Assembly (NCBI GenBank): GCA_022792975.1
Contig: JAAWCC010000040.1
Location: forward strand, 1-7,011
DNA from: Clostridia bacterium
Lineage (GTDB): Bacteria > Bacillota_A > Clostridia > TANB77 > CAG-508
Direction of reading: 5' to 3'
DNA: 7,011 nucleotides
The position numbers were made by a program, and so were the translations under genes. This document shows, piece by piece, positions 6,129 to 7,011 of the stretch. The notes under the pieces were generated by a model. That model had not been told where the DNA came from. It saw only the letters and a program-made list of their open reading frames with translations, and made no database searches. The first letter of the stretch is position 1; each line of letters starts with the position of its first letter.

Positions 6129-6403
6129 GCTTCAGGATTTTCACCCTCCTCAGATACAACTGAATTTTGCACAGTAGTTTTAAGTTTGTTTATTCCGTAG
6201 GTATTTAAAGCTTCAAAAGCTAAATCTAATACAAATACTATGGCAGTTACAAGTAATACAATTGCTATTACTATAATCGTATTATTTACAACTTGACTTC
6301 TTGTTGGCCAAATAACTTTTTTTAATTCTGCTTTAAAGTCTTTCCAAAAATGTTTTTGTTTTTTGTTTGTATTTGTTTTTTCAGTTTTTTCTGTTTTTCC
6401 CAT
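6011..6403 (-). CDS. secE: Preprotein translocase subunit SecE, with a frameshifted C-terminal tail
   Basis: SecE clamps SecY in the Sec translocon. The conserved cytoplasmic amphipathic motif is present (FKAELKKVIWPTRSQV, about 23-38), followed by one transmembrane helix (about 42-64), so the essential part is intact. The Lys/Thr-rich N-terminus precedes them. As read, the frame has 130 codons, but from codon 93 (below 6128) it becomes a His/Gln/Lys/Met-rich string unlike any SecE, while the adjacent frame carries a smooth acidic tail ending at 5997. One extra base near 6128-6130 would give a protein of about 135 residues. The spot is at the end of three GGTGTN hexamers (6112-6128), the third lacking its last base. 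The start ATG has GGAGGTG upstream. A sequencing or assembly error or a recent mutation are the main explanations. Confidence 0.9.
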   Translation of the reverse strand: MGKTEKTEKTNTNKKQKHFWKDFKAELKKVIWPTRSQVVNNTIIVIAIVLLVTAIVFVLDLAFEALNTYGINKLKTTVQNSVVSEEGENPEAHQHLHQKKMQKMKVEKTTVKEHQPQRKIMLIHQMIRQM

Positions 6404-6433
6404 TTTTATTATAGCACCTCCATTAAATAAAAG

Positions 6434-6598
6434 TTATTTTGTTTCTTTGTGTGTTGTACGTTTCTTACAATATTTACAATATTTTACTATTTCTAGCCTG
6501 TCTGTGTTATTTCTTTTGTTTTTAGATGTCATATAGTTTCTTCTTTTACATTCTGTACATTCCAAAGTAATGTTTTCTCTTGGTCCTTTTGCTGCCAT
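6434..6598 (-). CDS. rpmG: 50S ribosomal protein L33 (zinc-binding C+ type)
   Basis: A 54-residue protein starting [18 protein letters not shown]. Two Cys-x-x-Cys pairs, Cys14/Cys17 (CTEC) and Cys41/Cys44 (CKYC), form the zinc ribbon of the C+ form of L33, which binds near the ribosomal E site. The [17 protein letters not shown] stretch between them is the typical L33 core. Zinc-free paralogues exist in many Bacillota and are induced when zinc is scarce; this copy is the zinc form. The start ATG has GGAGGTG. It is the first gene after the operon promoter and 30 bp before secE, an order common in Bacillota. Confidence 0.97.
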   Translation of the reverse strand: MAAKGPRENITLECTECKRRNYMTSKNKRNNTDRLEIVKYCKYCKKRTTHKETK

Positions 6599-6660
6599 TA
6601 AAATACACCTCCGTAATTCTTTTTCTAAGTTTTATTTGTCATTCATTTTTTATAAGGTTT

Positions 6661-6684
6661 GCAATTTTGCCTTTGCTAAATTGC
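6661..6684 (-). repeat. Small leader hairpin before rpmG
   Basis: Perfect 7-bp arms GCAATTT / AAATTGC (6661-6667 and 6678-6684) with a 10-nt loop in the rpmG leader. No U tract follows on the minus strand. It may fold together with the hairpin at 6686-6726, but no known leader family is recognised. Confidence 0.35.
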
Positions 6685-6685
6685 A

Positions 6686-6726
6686 TAAGTCATCCATAGC
6701 TTACTTTGTTTTGAACGGCTGACTTA
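6686..6726 (-). repeat. Leader hairpin before rpmG
   Basis: On the minus strand UAAGUCAGCC (6717-6726) can pair with GGAUGACUUA (6686-6695) at 9 of 10 positions, with a 21-nt loop. It lies immediately upstream of the smaller hairpin at 6661-6684 in the roughly 160-nt untranslated leader. It could be a ribosomal protein binding site or a stability element; I do not recognise it. Confidence 0.4.
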
Positions 6727-6730
6727 ACGA

Positions 6731-6763
6731 TGTGAACACGTATAACCTCAATACGTGTTCACA
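6731..6763. repeat. Perfect 13-bp inverted repeat at the operon start site
   Basis: TGTGAACACGTAT (6731-6743) and ATACGTGTTCACA (6751-6763) are exact inverted copies with a 7-bp spacer. The repeat begins one base after the -10 box of the operon promoter, so the expected start point falls inside its first arm. As RNA, about ten pairs would form right at the 5' end. As DNA, it has the form of an operator for a dimeric repressor. No U tract follows on the minus strand, so it is not a terminator for the operon direction. Confidence 0.7.
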
Positions 6764-6764
6764 T

Positions 6765-6793
6765 ATTTTATCATATTTTTTTTCGTTTGTCAA
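6765..6793 (-). promoter_or_regulatory. Promoter of the rpmG-secE-nusG-rplKA-rplJL operon
   Basis: On the minus strand a perfect -35 TTGACA (6788-6793) and a -10 TAAAAT (6765-6770, one mismatch to TATAAT) are separated by exactly 17 bp. The spacer contains an A8 run. The start point should be near 6758-6760, leaving an untranslated leader of about 160 nt before rpmG. Confidence 0.85.
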
Positions 6794-6842
6794 GCATTTC
6801 TGTTACTAATGTTCCTAAGTTTTATTGCAGACTTCTAATTAT

Positions 6843-7011
6843 CTACCTTGACGATTCAACTACTGGTTTTCCTTCTGATGCATTCTTTGTAAGAACCGTT
6901 GCGCCTTCTGCTGTTTTATCTGGTGCCTTTGCTTTAGGTGTAGGTATTGCTTTTCCGTTATTTATTTTTTCTCTTAATCCTCTTGTTCTACTAACTTGTC
7001 TTTTTTCTGCC
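6843..7011 (-). CDS. C-terminal tail of an unrecognised protein (partial)
   Basis: An open frame enters from the right edge and ends at a TAG at 6843-6845, giving 55 visible residues that start AEKRQVSRTRGLREKI and end KPVVESSR. The stretch is basic, rich in Lys, Pro, Ala and Thr, and looks like a disordered tail rather than a folded domain, so no family can be assigned. The codon choice fits the neighbours (A or T in most third positions). About 50 bp separate its stop from the operon promoter, and no terminator hairpin with a U tract is visible between them, so it may read through into rpmG. Confidence 0.6.
   Translation of the reverse strand, partial: AEKRQVSRTRGLREKINNGKAIPTPKAKAPDKTAEGATVLTKNASEGKPVVESSR

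Noticed and set aside
6112..6135. Programmed ribosomal frameshift in secE
   Set aside because: No slippery heptamer, stimulatory hairpin or nearby stop in the upstream frame is seen; a missing base at a hexamer repeat is simpler.
6731..6780. Plus-strand intrinsic terminator formed by the inverted repeat and the T-rich stretch after it
   Set aside because: No plus-strand gene leads into it, and the T-rich stretch is explained as the -10 and spacer of the minus-strand promoter.
6625..6826. 12-bp direct repeat CTAAGTTTTATT at 6625-6636 and 6815-6826 flanking the operon promoter and leader
   Set aside because: A 12-bp AT-rich repeat is expected by chance in a window of this size, and no mobile element lies between the copies.

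Overview
The window is AT-rich and every credible gene lies on the minus strand. The gene content (C+ type L33, SecE, NusG, L11, L1, L10, L7/L12), the strong AGGAGG-type ribosome binding sites, the near-consensus sigma-A promoters and an L10 leader RNA point to a low-GC Bacillota, most likely a member of the Clostridia. This is a housekeeping region. I see no CRISPR array, phage, toxin-antitoxin or defence system, and I do not claim a new system. The interest lies in the regulatory DNA and in one damaged gene.

Layout in transcription order (right to left). At 6843-7011 is the C-terminal tail of an unrecognised protein. At 6765-6793 is a strong promoter, followed by a perfect 33-bp inverted repeat at the presumed transcription start and a leader of about 160 nt with further hairpins. 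Then come rpmG (L33), secE, nusG, rplK (L11) and rplA (L1). The 256-bp rplA-rplJ gap holds three elements in series: a recognisable L10 leader, an 18-bp-stem hairpin with a U6 tract that looks like an attenuator, and a GC-rich REP-like palindrome. rplJ (L10) and rplL (L7/L12) follow, closed by an intrinsic terminator at 2944-2970.

In many bacteria rpoB and rpoC follow rplL. Here an MtaD/SsnA-like amidohydrolase follows, on its own consensus promoter. After it comes an exported protein with three SH3-like domains and an NlpC/P60 domain, also on a consensus promoter. The first 25 codons of a ComEC-like membrane protein lie 13 bp further on.

Functionally, the operon makes ribosomal stalk and L1-arm proteins together with NusG and SecE. 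L10 probably feeds back on rplJ-rplL through the leader and attenuator. The left-hand genes deal with nucleoside salvage or detoxification, the cell wall and possibly DNA uptake. The clearest anomaly is secE: its acidic C-terminal tail continues in another frame, which implies a one-base indel in the sequence or the genome.
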